64,000 nucleotides of DNA from the NCBI GenBank assembly GCA_030248065.1, contig JASAMV010004882.1:241603-305602 (forward strand). Reading direction: 5' to 3'. The stretch comes from Rhynchonema sp. JSB1_4. Taxonomy: Eukaryota; Nematoda; Chromadorea; Monhysterida; Xyalidae. Made by a program: the position numbers and the translations under genes. The notes under the pieces were generated by a model, which ran no database searches, was not told the origin of the DNA, and saw only the letters and a list, made by a program, of their open reading frames with translations. Position 1 is the first letter of the stretch; each line of letters starts with the position of its first letter. Positions 1-22,100 of this stretch are shown here, piece by piece.

Positions 1-9025
<9,025 letters not shown>

Positions 9026-9049
9026 ATGGAAAAATTTCGTCGTTTATGA
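9026..9049 (+). promoter_or_regulatory. Possible 7-codon upstream ORF overlapping the zinc-finger start
   Basis: An ATG at 9026 opens a seven-codon frame whose TGA (9047-9049) overlaps the presumed main ATG (9046-9048) as ATGA. This geometry allows termination-reinitiation or leaky scanning. It is an inference: the transcription start is not known, so the uORF may not be in the mRNA. Confidence 0.3.
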
Positions 9050-12000
9050 ACAACAGTCTGGATCACTCGGCTCTGATATCAGCTGTCAACCCCAATTACC
9101 ATCGCGGCCGACATCAGAATACCAGGCCCGCATTCACTGACGATTTATTGGTGTAAGTTTCCTACTCTCGAATGAAAAGATAGTTTTGGTGCTACAGCCA
9201 ACCCTCTTCATCGTGACGTAATCGGACCCAGGTCACTTTTGTCACTGTAAAGAATATTCGGGACTCAACAGGTTTGCCGCTGCAAAGAGGGTTACACTAT
9301 ACAGAGGGTCACCATAAAGAGGGTTCACTGTATTATTTTTTGAGTGAAGATGTGCAGGACCACTTTGACCCCATTCTAATGGCATGAGTCATACGCAGTG
9401 TATATGTACCTTATTTTGGTGCGATGGGTTCTTGTATGTACATGATCGCGCTGCTATCCAGAAGTTCGGTTAAAAAAGTACTTTTTATATCAATCTGATC
9501 TCTGGCTGAAATGTTTAAAATTCACCACGCCCACGCTGATGGTGGTAGTATGCATTCTGTACCTATCGCACTCATTTGCATCCAATTTCGCAATATTTTG
9601 TCAAATATTCATGCGAACTGCTGGACGGGCATGCCCAGAAAGCTGCTTGATTTTTTCAACGCTCCATGCTTGTTTTTTACGCCACATGAATGGTACATTG
9701 CGGTAACCCTGACATAGAGCAGCCTGCAACAGTTCAGGTCAGTTTGCAACACTGATTGGGGGGGGGGTTTGACGACACACGCATGTTTCACTCTTTTGAT
9801 TCCCCAATATCACATTATACACTGCTATAATACCTATGTAGTTCCTTGGTTCCAATTCATGCACCACGGAAGTTTGAAAAGGAATCTGTTAGTGTGTGCG
9901 TGTGAAAGACATGACCCCCGCTGTACCCAACTAATTTTGTCGCCTGATGATGCCCGTTATGCACCCCGTGGTCACTCAGTGTACACACGTGCTGTTGCGT
10001 GCGTGTGTGTGTGTGTGTCTCTTGTCGTCTGCTGGTCTTGTCGGCAGTATACTTTTGCAATAATGATCATTTGCCACGCACCAAGTATGCGCGGTCGCGC
10101 TTCGAAGCTGTTGGTCTATTTATACACTGGTCTTGATGAAACATCAACCGTTCCAAATTTGCACGCACGTTATCATCACATTTTGCCACAACGTTCCTGG
10201 TTGATGTTTCAATGAACTCATAAAATTGCATGAATGATCCTGACCGCGAACGTTTGCTTTTGAGACCGCGACCGAACCAACTTAACAGCGCCGCATGACT
10301 TCTTATCAATTTTTCAATGTCCAACCAAACCGGAGGCGCAGTGTTGACCTCAATTTTGGACCGACAATTCACGCATTATGCGTCCGCAGCTGACCGTGAA
10401 TTATTACATAACACAAAAATCAGCCATATAGACGTATAATCATGATTTTTAACTCTGATATTCCGATGTTTTGGATGCGTAATTTTGTAGTTTCCGAAAC
10501 TCTGTGAGCGCATGTGTTTGTTTTCAAAGGTCACTTTTTCTATGGTCATAATCATGTATGTACATGACCAAGCGGAATGCAGGTCAGATCGCAACATAAA
10601 TATTACTCTCTCAAGTTTGGCCCCTGAAGCCTCGTTTATAACATTGTACTTCACGTGTGTGTAAGCTATAGGACCAGCCACAGGGTCTTTCACTCATACA
10701 TTTATGTCTGATCGGAAATTATTTTATTATTTTCACATAATAAAACACTTCGCGCGAAGCGTCAGTAAATTATGAATTGATATCACGGATTGCGTGCTCC
10801 ACACAAAGCACGTGAGCTTTGTTGATGTTTCACAGAGCAAATATATTATTGGCTACATGATAGCATTAGCTATAGCCCAAACACGTCCTGTGTTCCAACG
10901 TATACCTAATCTTGTCGAATAACTTGTGAAAAACTTGCCCCTTAATCTTTGCAGCATGCCTAGTCTGACCAACAGCACAACAGCAGCGGCTGGACCGGGA
11001 GGTACCACTCCATCGGGGGAGCCCCGTTTCTATCACTACTGTTACGTGTGCAACACACAGCTCAATTCGTGCAAACAGGCGCTGCTCCATTGCAGTGGCA
11101 AGCGACATCGCAAGAAGCTGCAGTTTCTGCAGGCCAGGAAACATGCCGTTGGTTGGTGATTAGGATGGGATGGCATAGTTTTTGATTTTTCAAATTTATG
11201 CCTCGTCCTGAAGCCTATCTTGATGGACATGATAACAATGACTACTGTATGTGCTTTATGAAGGCCAGGCTTCTTTTCTAAACAGACAAACATTTCAATG
11301 ATACGATGTTTCAGCACCTCTATCGTCCGGTGGTTTTGGTCCCGGTACATCGGCGGGTTCGGGTCCGGGTGCTCCACCGGGTACCGCAGCCCCTCTAGCC
11401 CCGGGCAGCCCAGCGCTGTACCCGACCGCCCCGTTCGTCTCGAGTGACATGCCCGCCATAATGCCCGCAACGCCGGGCAACCCCGCCCAAGGTGGGAGTC
11501 CCGCCGGGTTCTTCCCCATACCCGTGAGTGGACCGGACGGTGCGCCGACGGGTACACCGGGAACGGGTGCAGCAGGAGGCAATCCCGGCGCGGGTGGCTC
11601 ATGGGTGCACGTCGTCCAGCCACCCGTCGGTCCGGGCGGACACCCGCTGCCACGAATCATACATATAAACCATCCGCAACAGCTGCACGAAGCGCATGCA
11701 CATCATCATGCTCATGGATTCCCGGGAGGTTGGTCGAGTACCCTTAGTTTAGCCTGTCAGCACTGTTCAAATGTAATAATGTCGATTTGAAATTCAAAAC
11801 GAAGATCAAATCTTTGGTGATTTTCAGGTCATCTGGTGAACGTGATTGCTCAAGTGAACGGCATGTCGCTCAACGGTCACCATCAAGTGCCCCATCCCAT
11901 GCACCCCGGGTTCGTACATGGCGCAGCTGGTTCACACAGTAGTTCGCCGTTGTTGCTCACGGACAGCAGCTATTCGGGTACGCAGTTCCGGTGTTTAGAT

Positions 12001-14347
12001 CGTTTTTCTTAAATTCATTAGAACCAGTTCATGTTTTCGACGCATGATGGTATAGGTATATATGTATTTTGGTACTTCGCTCTCTGTCAGTTCCAGATAT
12101 GGAAGGTCATGCAGCAGCTTGACCTTATCTCAGTGTGGACCACTGTGTCAAGTTGGCCATGGAGCCTATGTAACCGTCAATTAAAGCAACCTAAGCAACC
12201 CTCCATAAAACAATTAATCAGTGGTAGGTGGTAACCAGTGTCTGCAGAATGGGTCAAAACGTGTGAAAACAACGATTTTCCCACCCCTTCTTTGCAGGTG
12301 GTCTTCGTTCAGCGGTGATATCGCCTTCGGACACGAGCAGTATCAGTTCCGACCCGTCCCAACCGTCGCAACGTCGTTTAATCAACGGGATTCTGCCATC
12401 CGGCCCTCTGGCTAACGGGGTTGCACCCGCGACCAACGGTGTCGGGGCCTATCGCTGTGACGTCTGTCTGTATCAATTCCCGACCGGCGCACTTTTGCAT
12501 CAACATTTGCAGCAGGCGCGACACTTCAAACATCACAATCATAGTTTTTCTGTTGGTTAGTGGACCGGTGGGGGAATTTTCAGCGCTCGACTTGCATTTA
12601 GGTTTTGCTCGAACTGTTCGATTGTCACTTGTTCGTGATGAGCGAGCTCAACCCAAGTAGTTGTCCAGCGGATGGCGCCCCAGGATCGTCAGTGCGTATG
12701 CTGACCTTGAACACATGAATATCGTGGAAAGCCTAAAAGTGCATGGCCGGATTGCCCCGCAGTTGTTGCCCAGAAATTCGCCAAATCCATGAAAATTTAA
12801 CAAAATGTAGCAAACTCCAACCTCATAGGTGATCCAACAATCAAACACGGTGATTCATCTGAGACCGAGTCATCCAACTCCAGTGGTCTGCACTATTGCT
12901 CGGTGTGCAGCATCGCTGTCAACTCGCAGGCACAGTTGCAGTCGCACAACAATGGTAAAGATTTCACTTTTATCAATCAATAGTTATGTAGTTGTAGCAT
13001 CAGCGGTCAAGAGCTGGAAAAGTTTTGATTTTTTGTTAGCGCACATGTTCAGAAACGGTCAGTACATACTGTACTGTAGCTCATCAGCAGAACTAGGGTA
13101 TTGATCTCTTGATTTTGGTAAAAAAGCATGCATCGCGTTTGACTGACTTGACTTTCATCTAGCATTGAACAGGGCATGCTGCCGTGGGAGTCGCTCGTGT
13201 GATCGTTGGTAGATCGTACCTATACATTCCCATCCACCTTCCCATTTCAGGCAGCAAACATCGTCAACGTGTGAGTGTGTCGGTGAGTGGAGTCAAATCG
13301 ACTACCGTCACCGGTGGAACATCAGCGGGAAACAGCGGCGGCGGTGGAATTCGACATTCACGGTCCAGCTCGACATCGTCGGAACTGGCACAGTACGATG
13401 TGACCGCCGAATCGGGGTGAGTGCCATCTTTGGAAGTCAGAATCGAACATCATGAACTTGAGGATGAACAAAGCGAAACAAAAACAAGAATGTAAGAGCA
13501 AGAACCCGCACCCATATACCTAATGTTTCATTATTGGCGCAGCTACACGTCGGGCAGCGGCGACGACAGCATTCGGCGAGTGTTGGACACGAACGGCAAT
13601 GTTGATGTTGGACAGCAGCAGTTCTACTGTCAACCGTGTAACGTCTACTTCGAGTCACAGACGCTGGTTCGCCAGGTACATACAGTACCAGGATCAGAAG
13701 ATTTGAAAGCAAAAAAAAAACAAAACTTTTCACTTGAAAAAGCATTGCAGCACGTTGAAAGCGCGCGTCATCTGCAGCGCGTGTCTTCTAGTCGACCACC
13801 GTTCCGCCGAAAGGCACCCAGCTCGTTCCGAAGGGTGAGTGTTCCTTTTACTCTCCGGAAACATTTTTTAAGTTTTTCACGCATGGAGTGTAACGTTCGA
13901 CTTTGTGAAGCAGACAAAGCTATCAGAGTTTCGCTTCATATAGTTCGGCGCATCTGGTGCAAACTGTGTCGCACAATCACACAATAAAGTGTAATTTCAT
14001 TGCAGAAAACCCCACAAACGACCGCGACCGACACGAATGGCACCGAATCGAGCACAACAACAACGACGGCGGCGGCCGAGTCGAGTTCGACGGAGTCCAC
14101 CGAAGTGCATGTCACTCCGAAAGCGTCCAAGGTGCAGCTGATCGTGCCCCTGGGCGGCCAGGACGACGACGACAACGAAACCGACAGCCTGTCGGATCGA
14201 GAGGAACCGATCGCGCTCTCCACATCCACTGGCGGTTCCGAGGACCGATTGGCCACTCCCAGTCCGACAGAGGACCGAGCCGACACCGACTGCTCGGTGC
14301 ACACGCTGGTGCCGAGCACTACTGCGGCTCAAGAAGTGAAAGTGTGA
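9046..14347 (+). CDS. Zinc-finger protein with four U1/JAZ-type C2H2 fingers (ZNF385/ZNF346-like)
   Basis: Ten exons: 9046-9152, 10955-11151, 11315-11728, 11828-11977, 12298-12555, 12829-12954, 13251-13416, 13543-13675, 13751-13834, 14006-14347. All junctions are GT-AG and in phase, giving 658 residues. Four fingers follow C-x2-C-x12-H-x5-H: C65/C68/H81/H87, C343/C346/H359/H365, C399/C402/H415/H421, C502/C505/H518/H524. Fingers 3 and 4 are each split by an intron. This spacing is that of the U1/JAZ class, whose members bind RNA or structured nucleic acid in the nucleus; binding here is inferred. Residues about 102-240 are Gly/Pro-rich and end in a His-rich stretch. The C-terminus has Thr/Ser tracts and an acidic Asp run. 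The first exon is the least certain: it rests on coding-like composition, a strong GTAAGT donor and a matching phase, across a 1.8-kb intron. If it is wrong, Met at 10956 starts a 622-residue protein. Confidence 0.85.
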
Positions 14348-15403
14348 AAAATGAATGTACACGTTTGAGTGTATACTTTTTTCAGACAAGTTTTCGGACA
14401 ATTAGTGATTATTCGGGTATGTATCTACCCACCACAAATGGAATTCTACACGATATAATTCTTTGTATACGATTGTGAGATAAGTCAATTTTCATGATTT
14501 TCTCACTGAGAATTGAAAGCTCGTTAGTCCTTGCGTGCTTATCCGTGTTTTTGACTGTCCTCAGCTTCGTAGCTCAATGCAGTGTTACTGTGTGTGTTTT
14601 TATTTGCATGTTCAGACATCCTGTTTTTCATCCATAAGTTTGAACTGATCTTTGTGGATCCTTGGTTGAATTTGTTTAGACATATAAATTGTCAAAATGC
14701 AAATTTTCGTTGCAAGTCTTTTGAAACAGGACATAACCCATTTCTTTCGGTTCAAACTGTACCGCTGTTTTCCCATGTTTATACCTTGCCTTGCTCTTTT
14801 GTGCATATGTGATTCAGTTTCAAGCTGGTTCTCGTGCTAAAATTGATTATTTCAGCCTTCGGACACTGTATTTGTTGCGTTCATTTAGTGACTCATTAGA
14901 GTTCCAATGTTCTACACCTACATTCTTGTCGATGCGATATATGTTTCCGATAAAACTAATGTTTATAACAAGCGTTGTGTATGCTATAAAGTTGCAACAT
15001 CACAATATGCATGCTGATAGCTTTATTCGGTGGGAAAATATTCAGTGTGGTGGGAGGAAAATGTAACCACTGAACCGAATTGTAGTGAATCATGGTGGGA
15101 AATGAGATAGATGGTTTGAGTGTCTGAAGTTCTGTAACTTACAAATAGCTTCACGTTACACTTTCTAGCACTCAAATCATCTGGATCTTGTGTCGGACGA
15201 AGACTTTTTATGTCTCACACGTGCGTGTGTCTCACAAAATATGCACACATCAGAGTGTAGTTTTGGCTACACTGGTGTGCTGTTCAAAATCACGCTCTTC
15301 TTAGTCGCACAAACCGCAATGGATCGGGCACAGGCCCATGATGTACCTGTGTGAGTGAATGTGAGAATGTTATTGAGTCAATGTGTAGAATATGAGTGTA
15401 CAT
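14348..15403. other. Intergenic spacer between convergent genes
   Basis: About 1 kb lies between the stop of the zinc-finger gene (+) and the stop of the CAP gene (-), so it must hold both 3' untranslated regions. I see no clear AATAAA for either gene, no coding exon and no inverted repeat. Confidence 0.5.
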
Positions 15404-17342
15404 TTAAACGAGTGTAACTTTCACCAACCCGTCTGCGCAACCGCCATAAGCGACAGCTGCGGGATCATCACCAGTGTACCAGTCGCAATCATCCAGATCA
15501 ATCGGGTCCATCTTGCTCTTGTCACAGTCTGCAAGGTTGATATCATGGAATCAAATCACAACGATGTTATGCAGTTGCAATGGTTGTCATTGTCAATGTG
15601 TTGTTGCAGTTGTCATGTATAGGGTGGTCCAAAAGTGTAGCTACACTACGTAAAAGTTGGCGTGTGAGAGACTCATACGAAAAGGCTTCAAATAGGCTAA
15701 AAATTGAGTAACTTTGCTTTTAGGACACGAATCCGAAAATGGGCTCATGGTTTAGTCAGGCCACTTTGAGTCCATGAAATCGCAGGGCCTAATTTTCGGA
15801 CCCATGTTTGACGGGTCCTTTTTGTTGGACCCAAAATGCCCGGACTAAAGATTTAAGGCCGTTTTCGGATTACGCTTGTGCGAAAACTCCAGTTACACAA
15901 TTTTTAGCCTTAAATAAATCTTTTCGTATGAGTTTCCCACACGTCATCCTTAACTTAGTGCAGATATTTCTTGACCACCCTGTATATTTCAACTCACTGA
16001 ACGGTGGCCCAACGCATAGTCCGTCCTTCACTGTCTGGGCCGGGTCACAGTTGCTGGCCGTGGGTCCCTTTTGGTAGATCGGATCACCGATTATATTGCC
16101 TCTGTGGAACATTGTTATCAGGTGCTAGTAATATTTCAGGTGCAAATGTTTCACACTGTGAGTGTAATAGCTTTACCCAATCAAGTAACGGCAGACAAGG
16201 GTCATGACCTCCATGCCGCCCTGCGCTTCGAGTGCACACAGTTTTTCGGCACAGCCAATCTTGAATGCCTTTGCGTTCATCATCTGAAACATCTTTACAT
16301 AAGTGTGTGTGTCCGCATGTTACAACTATATCGGTCTGTGCAACAACCGACATGTATTGGTCGCACAATGACTTCATAAGAATTGGTCAAATTTGTTTCC
16401 TGAATCGCAAAGAGAGAAAGTGACGGGGCAGTGACGTTGCGTTGCGCGATCGCACACAAAACATGCAGTCACCAAAATGTTTCAGACCCGCAGCAACGTG
16501 GGTGCTCTGCTGGATTATTTTCAGGTGAAATGTTTTGTGAGAATCACAAATAGCGCAGTGGTTAAGAGTGACTGAACGTGAAAATCAGGATTCATTGATG
16601 AATTTCTTATATGGTCATTGTTATATGAACCAATTAGTAAGTAACCTGTGTGTAATGTCCGATGCCCTTGTTGGTCATTTCCATCTGGAAGCTTGAAACA
16701 TCACCGAACATCCTGCCCGGCTTCACCGTCATTTCTTCATACCACAACTCGACCAATCGGTCCATCGGGTATTTCGATGGCGGTGCACCCCAGGCAATGT
16801 TCTCGCCATATTTGTGTTGTTCTTAGAAACGAAAGAGAAAGTTATGCCGGCTAAACTGTTGAAACATGCACCCCGCTTCCCGTTTGTCCCCGACGTACCT
16901 TCATGACCGTGTGGTCCCGGCTGCGGACATGTTTTCACCCACTGCTTGGCCGATTTCTCAAGTTCGTTATCCCATGCCTTGGAAAAAAGGTGTTTGAAAA
17001 CGAAAATATATATCGTTTCTCAAATAATATGTATACATGCACTTTGTTTTCTTTTCAAGAAAACCTCAGCCCCAGCATCTTACCACTTCGGTCATGTCTG
17101 CTGCCGACGGTTGCAGCTTGCCCGCCTTGTCCGCTGTCTCGCCCTTGGCGGTCGTACGACGGAAATCGTTGTGCGCCTTCACCACCGCATCTTTCTCCGA
17201 CTTGAAACATCAGAGCACATTTTAAAGAACAGGTATATGTTCTTGACACAAAGAAAACAAGCTTATCGGTTTCATTCAATTTTACCTGACTCATACAGTA
17301 CGCGCCGGCAATGCAGACGCTGAAGATCAGTACTAGTCGCAT
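15404..17342 (-). CDS. Secreted CAP/SCP-domain protein (venom-allergen-like/CRISP superfamily)
   Basis: Seven exons on the minus strand: 17342-17286, 17200-17084, 16977-16899, 16821-16646, 16283-16177, 16101-15998, 15528-15404. All are in phase, giving 254 residues. Exon 1 encodes a signal peptide (MRLVLIFSVCIAGAYC). CAP landmarks in order: KAHNDFRR (about 27-34), AWDNELEKSAKQW (59-71), CPQPGPHGHE (75-84), YGENIAWG (89-96), LWYEEM, GHYTQ (139-143), IGCAEKLC, MTLVCRYLIG and then GNIIGDPIYQKG. The two His and two acidic residues that line the CAP cavity (His of PHGH, Glu of GEN, Glu of WYEE, His of GHYTQ) are all present. A Cys-containing tail follows the domain (NCDKSK, DDCDWY, GGCADG). CAP proteins are extracellular; some bind sterols or act at host-parasite or venom interfaces, but the role here is unknown. 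Introns 4 and 6 each hold a MITE. Confidence 0.9.
15620..15982. mobile_element. Mariner-like MITE in intron 6 of the CAP gene
   Basis: The ends are imperfect inverted copies: TATAGGGTGGTC at the left and GACCACCCTGTA at the right. Similarity extends about 120 bp inward through ACTCATACGAAAAG and its inverse near 15930. A TA dinucleotide flanks each end, as expected for Tc1/mariner-type target sites. No transposase is visible, so it is non-autonomous. It lies between the last two CAP exons. Confidence 0.75.
16357..16634. mobile_element. TA-flanked MITE, family A copy 1 (intron 4 of the CAP gene)
   Basis: The terminus TTGGTCGCACAATGAC leads into ATAAGAATTGGTCAAA, with a degraded inverse at the right end (GGTCATTG, then GAACCAA). 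The interior (GTGACGGGGCAGTGACGTTG, then GCGCGATCGCACACAAA) is shared with three other copies in the window. About 278 bp, with no coding capacity. Confidence 0.8.
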
Positions 17343-19186
17343 GGTCGTGCTTTCGCGAACTTACAAAATATAATCAAAAGATGTTTTTGGATTTCCGATT
17401 AGATCGGATTCGTGATAATGAGCAACCTCACTAAATGAGTCTCTTTTATAAGTTGCGCTTGTTTGTTTTATGAGATCGTATGGTTTTATTTGCTTTTTGG
17501 GATTTGAGGATTTCTCTGTTTGCGTCACTTTGGTGCAAATGTCCATAAACTGCGTCCTAATTTGATCCATTGAGCATGCGTGGGTTGAAACACCTGTTTT
17601 CAGCACCTGTTTTTACGATCATTTTTACTGCAAGCTTTATTGCAAAATTTTCAAGCACACACAATCATTATTCATTGTTGGCAAAAAGGAAAAGGAAGTA
17701 ACCCATATCTGTGCGTTCAAAAAGCGTGTACGTTCGCTATAGCTACAGTATGCCACATCGTTGTATGCTTTTTTGTGCATGACAACTTTACCTTTTTCAC
17801 ATGGGCAAGAAAGCTTCAAGTTTGCAAGTGAAAACACCAATGAAAACATCAAATTGAAATTTTTACCAGCAGTTTTTAATTAATCAGCGCACAGTCTGCT
17901 GGCTTGTCAGTCAAATTTTGGTCTGAGATAGGCAAGAAACATGCGATGCCTATGTTATTCTTCAATGATTGCGTGAGTGTGGTTGAGACATGACACTCCC
18001 CCAGGGACATGTACTGCTCTCCAACAAAGCTTTTCAACTTTATCATAAAACGAGCTGCGATAGCTATAACTTTCACAATTGCACTGCAACCTCTTGCTCG
18101 AAAAATCTCTACCATGGTTTTGGTGATGAACATGTGCTATCCGTTATTCGCCAATTTCTGTCGATTGTTAACGTTCGGCAGTTTGACGCATCAGTGTTGG
18201 GCGAATGAACTGCATCATTTGCATCGACAAGGTTTGTAGTTTTTATGAACGATTGTCACAAGAAGCATATGGACTTGGGCCAATAACAATGATCAAGACA
18301 CGTGGCAAAGTATTTTTGCTTTCGGCGATATCAGTGGGTTTCATCCTCGCTTGTCCAGTCATACTTGTGTGTCGGAGCTAGCATGGTAATGCTAAGCGAC
18401 ATATGGTTCATTCCCTATAGTGCGCTTTCTGAAAATTTTGATCGTGCGCTATTTCAACAATACTCAGCCGAATGAGCTCAAACTTGCACACAATCTATAT
18501 ACCGTGCCCCAAAATGGCCACACAAAATTTCATCCCGCTGTGTGCCCACACGCGCAATCGCGGGCAAGATACAGTTGTCATTTTTGTAAAAACGTTCTTC
18601 TCCTTTTTTTTTTCCACAAAAAACTAGTCAGGGCCCAGACGTTACTGAACACCAAAAATGTTAATATCGCATATAGGGTTTTCGCACACGAGAAACACGA
18701 TGGTGCTATCGCCGACTTCGTAACTCCACGACTGAGACCGGTTCCAGACCATGACCACGACATTTTGTATGTAAAGTGTGCTTCCCGAAGTAAAATTTCG
18801 CCGAAAAGTTGGGTTACCAGAACTATTAAAGTTGTTTATGTGGTTTTCGTACTCGAGAAACACGGTGGTGCTATCGCCGAGTTCGTAACTTTTAGTATGA
18901 ACGGTTCCAGACCATGACTTTTTGTACAGAATGTGTTGTTCTAAAGCCAAAATCAGCGGTTATATGTTTTTTATTTTTTACGCCAAAAATATTAATTCCA
19001 ATTCTTTAAATTTTTTCCCTCAAAAAGACCTCAGACACACACAAAATCTAGGCACCCACAGTTCCCTTCAAAAGCGCACAAATAAAACACAACACACACC
19101 CCCCCCCCCCCCACACACACACACAGAGGGGGGGGGGGCCCCAACACACACACAACAGGCAGAACAACAACAGCAAGCACCAACAC
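17343..19186. other. Intergenic region with a 166-bp tandem duplication
   Basis: This contains the presumed promoter of the CAP gene. The only structure I see is a two-copy direct repeat at about 18680-18940 (listed separately) and a C-run/CA-rich stretch at 19090-19160 abutting the LINE 3' end. No exon recognised. Confidence 0.5.
18680..18940. repeat. Two-copy tandem repeat, period about 166 bp
   Basis: The segment around GAGAAACACGATGGTGCTAT (about 18690) recurs as GAGAAACACGGTGGTGCTAT about 166 bp later. In each case GGTTCCAGACCATGAC and a TGTA-rich stretch follow. Copies diverge at several positions and the second is incomplete. Confidence 0.75.
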
Positions 19187-22100
19187 AAGTTCAAGTTCAA
19201 GTTCAAGTTTTTTATTGCATCAGAAGCAACATGGTAACGTCAACAACACGCATAAGCTGGACAGTAACGACGAAACCATAAACAATTACAAGTGTTTAGT
19301 GGGCCAGTGGATAGTTACGGATCGAGAGATGTAGATGATGATAAGGAGCAAAAAAACACAGAAAACACAGAAACACAGCATGATCGGTCAATTACATTTC
19401 ACACACGGACGGAATAAATTTCACTGGCAGCAATCGCAATTTGTACAACAATTCAACAATCAAGCTTTGCGAACGAATGACTCCTTTGAATGTGCCCATT
19501 CGCAGGAAAACAGCAAAATCAGGTAAAGCATTGTAAAGATGGGACATGATAACAATAGCACTGGTAGCGAGAATATGAGTTTTAGCACGTGGGATACAAA
19601 TGGCACGAGAATGATTAAGACGAGAACTGGAGCGAGAATTGGAATCAGAAATGAACGAAATAGAGTCAACAGGAGCAGCACGAATACCAAGAACATAAGA
19701 ATGCATCAATCTCAGACGACGTTTCATGACAGTGACACCCACATAATCAACACCAAACATTGAACACAACTGCGAATATGACACAGACCGATCATAATTG
19801 CCAGAGAACATGCGAATAATGGATTTTTGTGTTCTTTCCAACAAATTACGTGAATAGTCATGAATAGGATAGGTCACCTCACACGAATAGTACATGACAG
19901 AGCAAATCAAGGTTTGATACAGATAACGCATGACAGACACAGGTAGATCATTACGAAAGGTACGGTACAATGAACCAGCAATTTTCTTCACTTTCACAGA
20001 CGTGGCAGTAGTATGCAGACCAAAATCAAACTTGGAATCAATAACAGCACCCAGATATTTGTTTGCATCGACAACATCAATCAGACATTCATCAATCACA
20101 ATAGCAGGGACAGCGGGACATGAACTTGAGCGAGCAAATTGTTGAAGTTTTGTTTTGGTAGAATTAATGGAGAGAAGTTTGTGTTTGGAGAAGTGCTCGA
20201 CAATCAAGTTCACATCCTCTTGCAAATGCTTTTCACAGTCAGGTGTACACATGAAGTGAATCAGTACCAGATCATCAGCATAGAGAATAATACGAGAACA
20301 CGGAGAGAAATGCAGTTTTGCAACAGAGTTGACGTATGCGAGAAACAATAACGGTCCTAATACACTGCCCTGCGGCACACCAGAGAGAACAGACAAGAAA
20401 TCAGAACACACACCATTTACATTCACACATTGGGTTCGATCAGACAAATAGGATTGAATCAACAACAATAAATCGGGTGGAACATTGAAATCGTCTTGTA
20501 ACACACGCAATAATAGATTGTGAGGAACGGTATCGAAAGCCTTTCGAACATCAAAATACACAGCAACAACAGAATTTGAAACATCAAGAGCACGAGTGAC
20601 TGTAGTATTGAAATGCAACAGGGCCTCAGTTGTAGACCGACCTCCACGAAAACCGAACTGCGTTTCTGAGAGTTTGGGGGCAATGAACCCGTTCAGGATG
20701 TTTCGAATGTGCTTCTCAGCGATTTTTGAGCACAGCGGTAATTTTGAGATGGGGCGGAAGTCCGATGGGTTTTGAGGGGTCTTGACTTTCGGCACGGCAG
20801 TGACAACGGCCCGTTTCCAACCCGACGGCCACGTGTGTTCGTCTATCGATCGATTGATGAGCACAGCGAGAGCCGGAGCGATCACGTGGGCACAGTTCTT
20901 GAGCATTTCGCCGGTGATGCCATCGATGCCACTGGCCTTGCGAGGGTCGGCTGTGATGAGACTGTAAAGCACGTGTGAAACATCAGTGTACCATTCGGGT
21001 GGCACGGGACCGGTTGAGTTCAGAACCAGTGCCTCAACGTCATTGACGTTCCATACACTGGAGAAATGTGTTGATAAAAGTGCAGCCAAACCAGCACTGT
21101 CAGCAACGCACTCCCCATCGGTGTTGGCCAGAGACACTTGTTCTGTGTTGCTCCGTCCCGTGTACTTATTCAGCTTTTGCCAGTAGTCAGACAGATGAGC
21201 TATTTTACCAAACGTTTTGATGGCATAGTCACGTCTGGCTGCCCTGTTGGCCTGCCTTGACTGCTCACGCAAAACAAAGTACTTTTCATACGTTCCTTTG
21301 TCACCGGTCTGTTTCCACTTCCTGTGCAGATCGCTCTTCTTCCGACTGAGCCGCTTGACCTTCGGCGTCACCCACGGCTGGTCATTCTGTGGTCTTGGGC
21401 GAGCGGATCGGGCAGGAATGGCATTCGCAGCAGCACCAACGATCGTTTGACTGATTGCGTCCCAGGCCTGATTGACGTCTACTGCATCAACAACCTGTTT
21501 TACCAGGTTGTAGACGATGAGCAAACTGTTCATCAAGTCCCAGTCGGCCTTCTTGTACTGCCAGACACGGCGCAGCGGAGCGTCGGATGGAGACTGGGTG
21601 CTGGAAATATCGAATGTTACTGATGTCATGTGATGGTGGTTTTCGATTGGTGCAAGGAGTTCGTATTGTACCGCCAGATGGTCAGGCACGAATGTAACAT
21701 CAATTAACCGACCCTTATGAGTCGGTTCAGTGATGACCTGGGCAAGATTGTATTGTTTGAGAGTGTTTTCCAGGTTTTTGAACTCAGCTGGCACCAAAGC
21801 ACACATGTTTACGTCACCCGAAACAATAATGTTGTCAAACTTTCCTGTTTGTGACACCAAAGCCAATACCGTACTGAGTCCATCGACAAACGTGGCGTTG
21901 TTGCATGACGGCGGCTTGTACACGGTGATCACACAGCACTTGACCCCGGCAATCGTGTAGGCGACGGGCAGAATTTCTAGATTATCAGGAATTTTGACAG
22001 GCATCATGTATGGGTTGTGACTGTTCTTAATGTAAACCCCGACACCACCACCGTGCTGAGTTCGGTTCCTCGCGAAGAATCGATAATTTGGGATCTTGAA

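Noticed and set aside
10955..10958. Trans-splice acceptor one base before an ATG in the zinc-finger gene
   Set aside because: An upstream coding exon at 9046-9152 with a strong donor and matching phase explains the acceptor as ordinary cis-splicing, although trans-splicing is not excluded.
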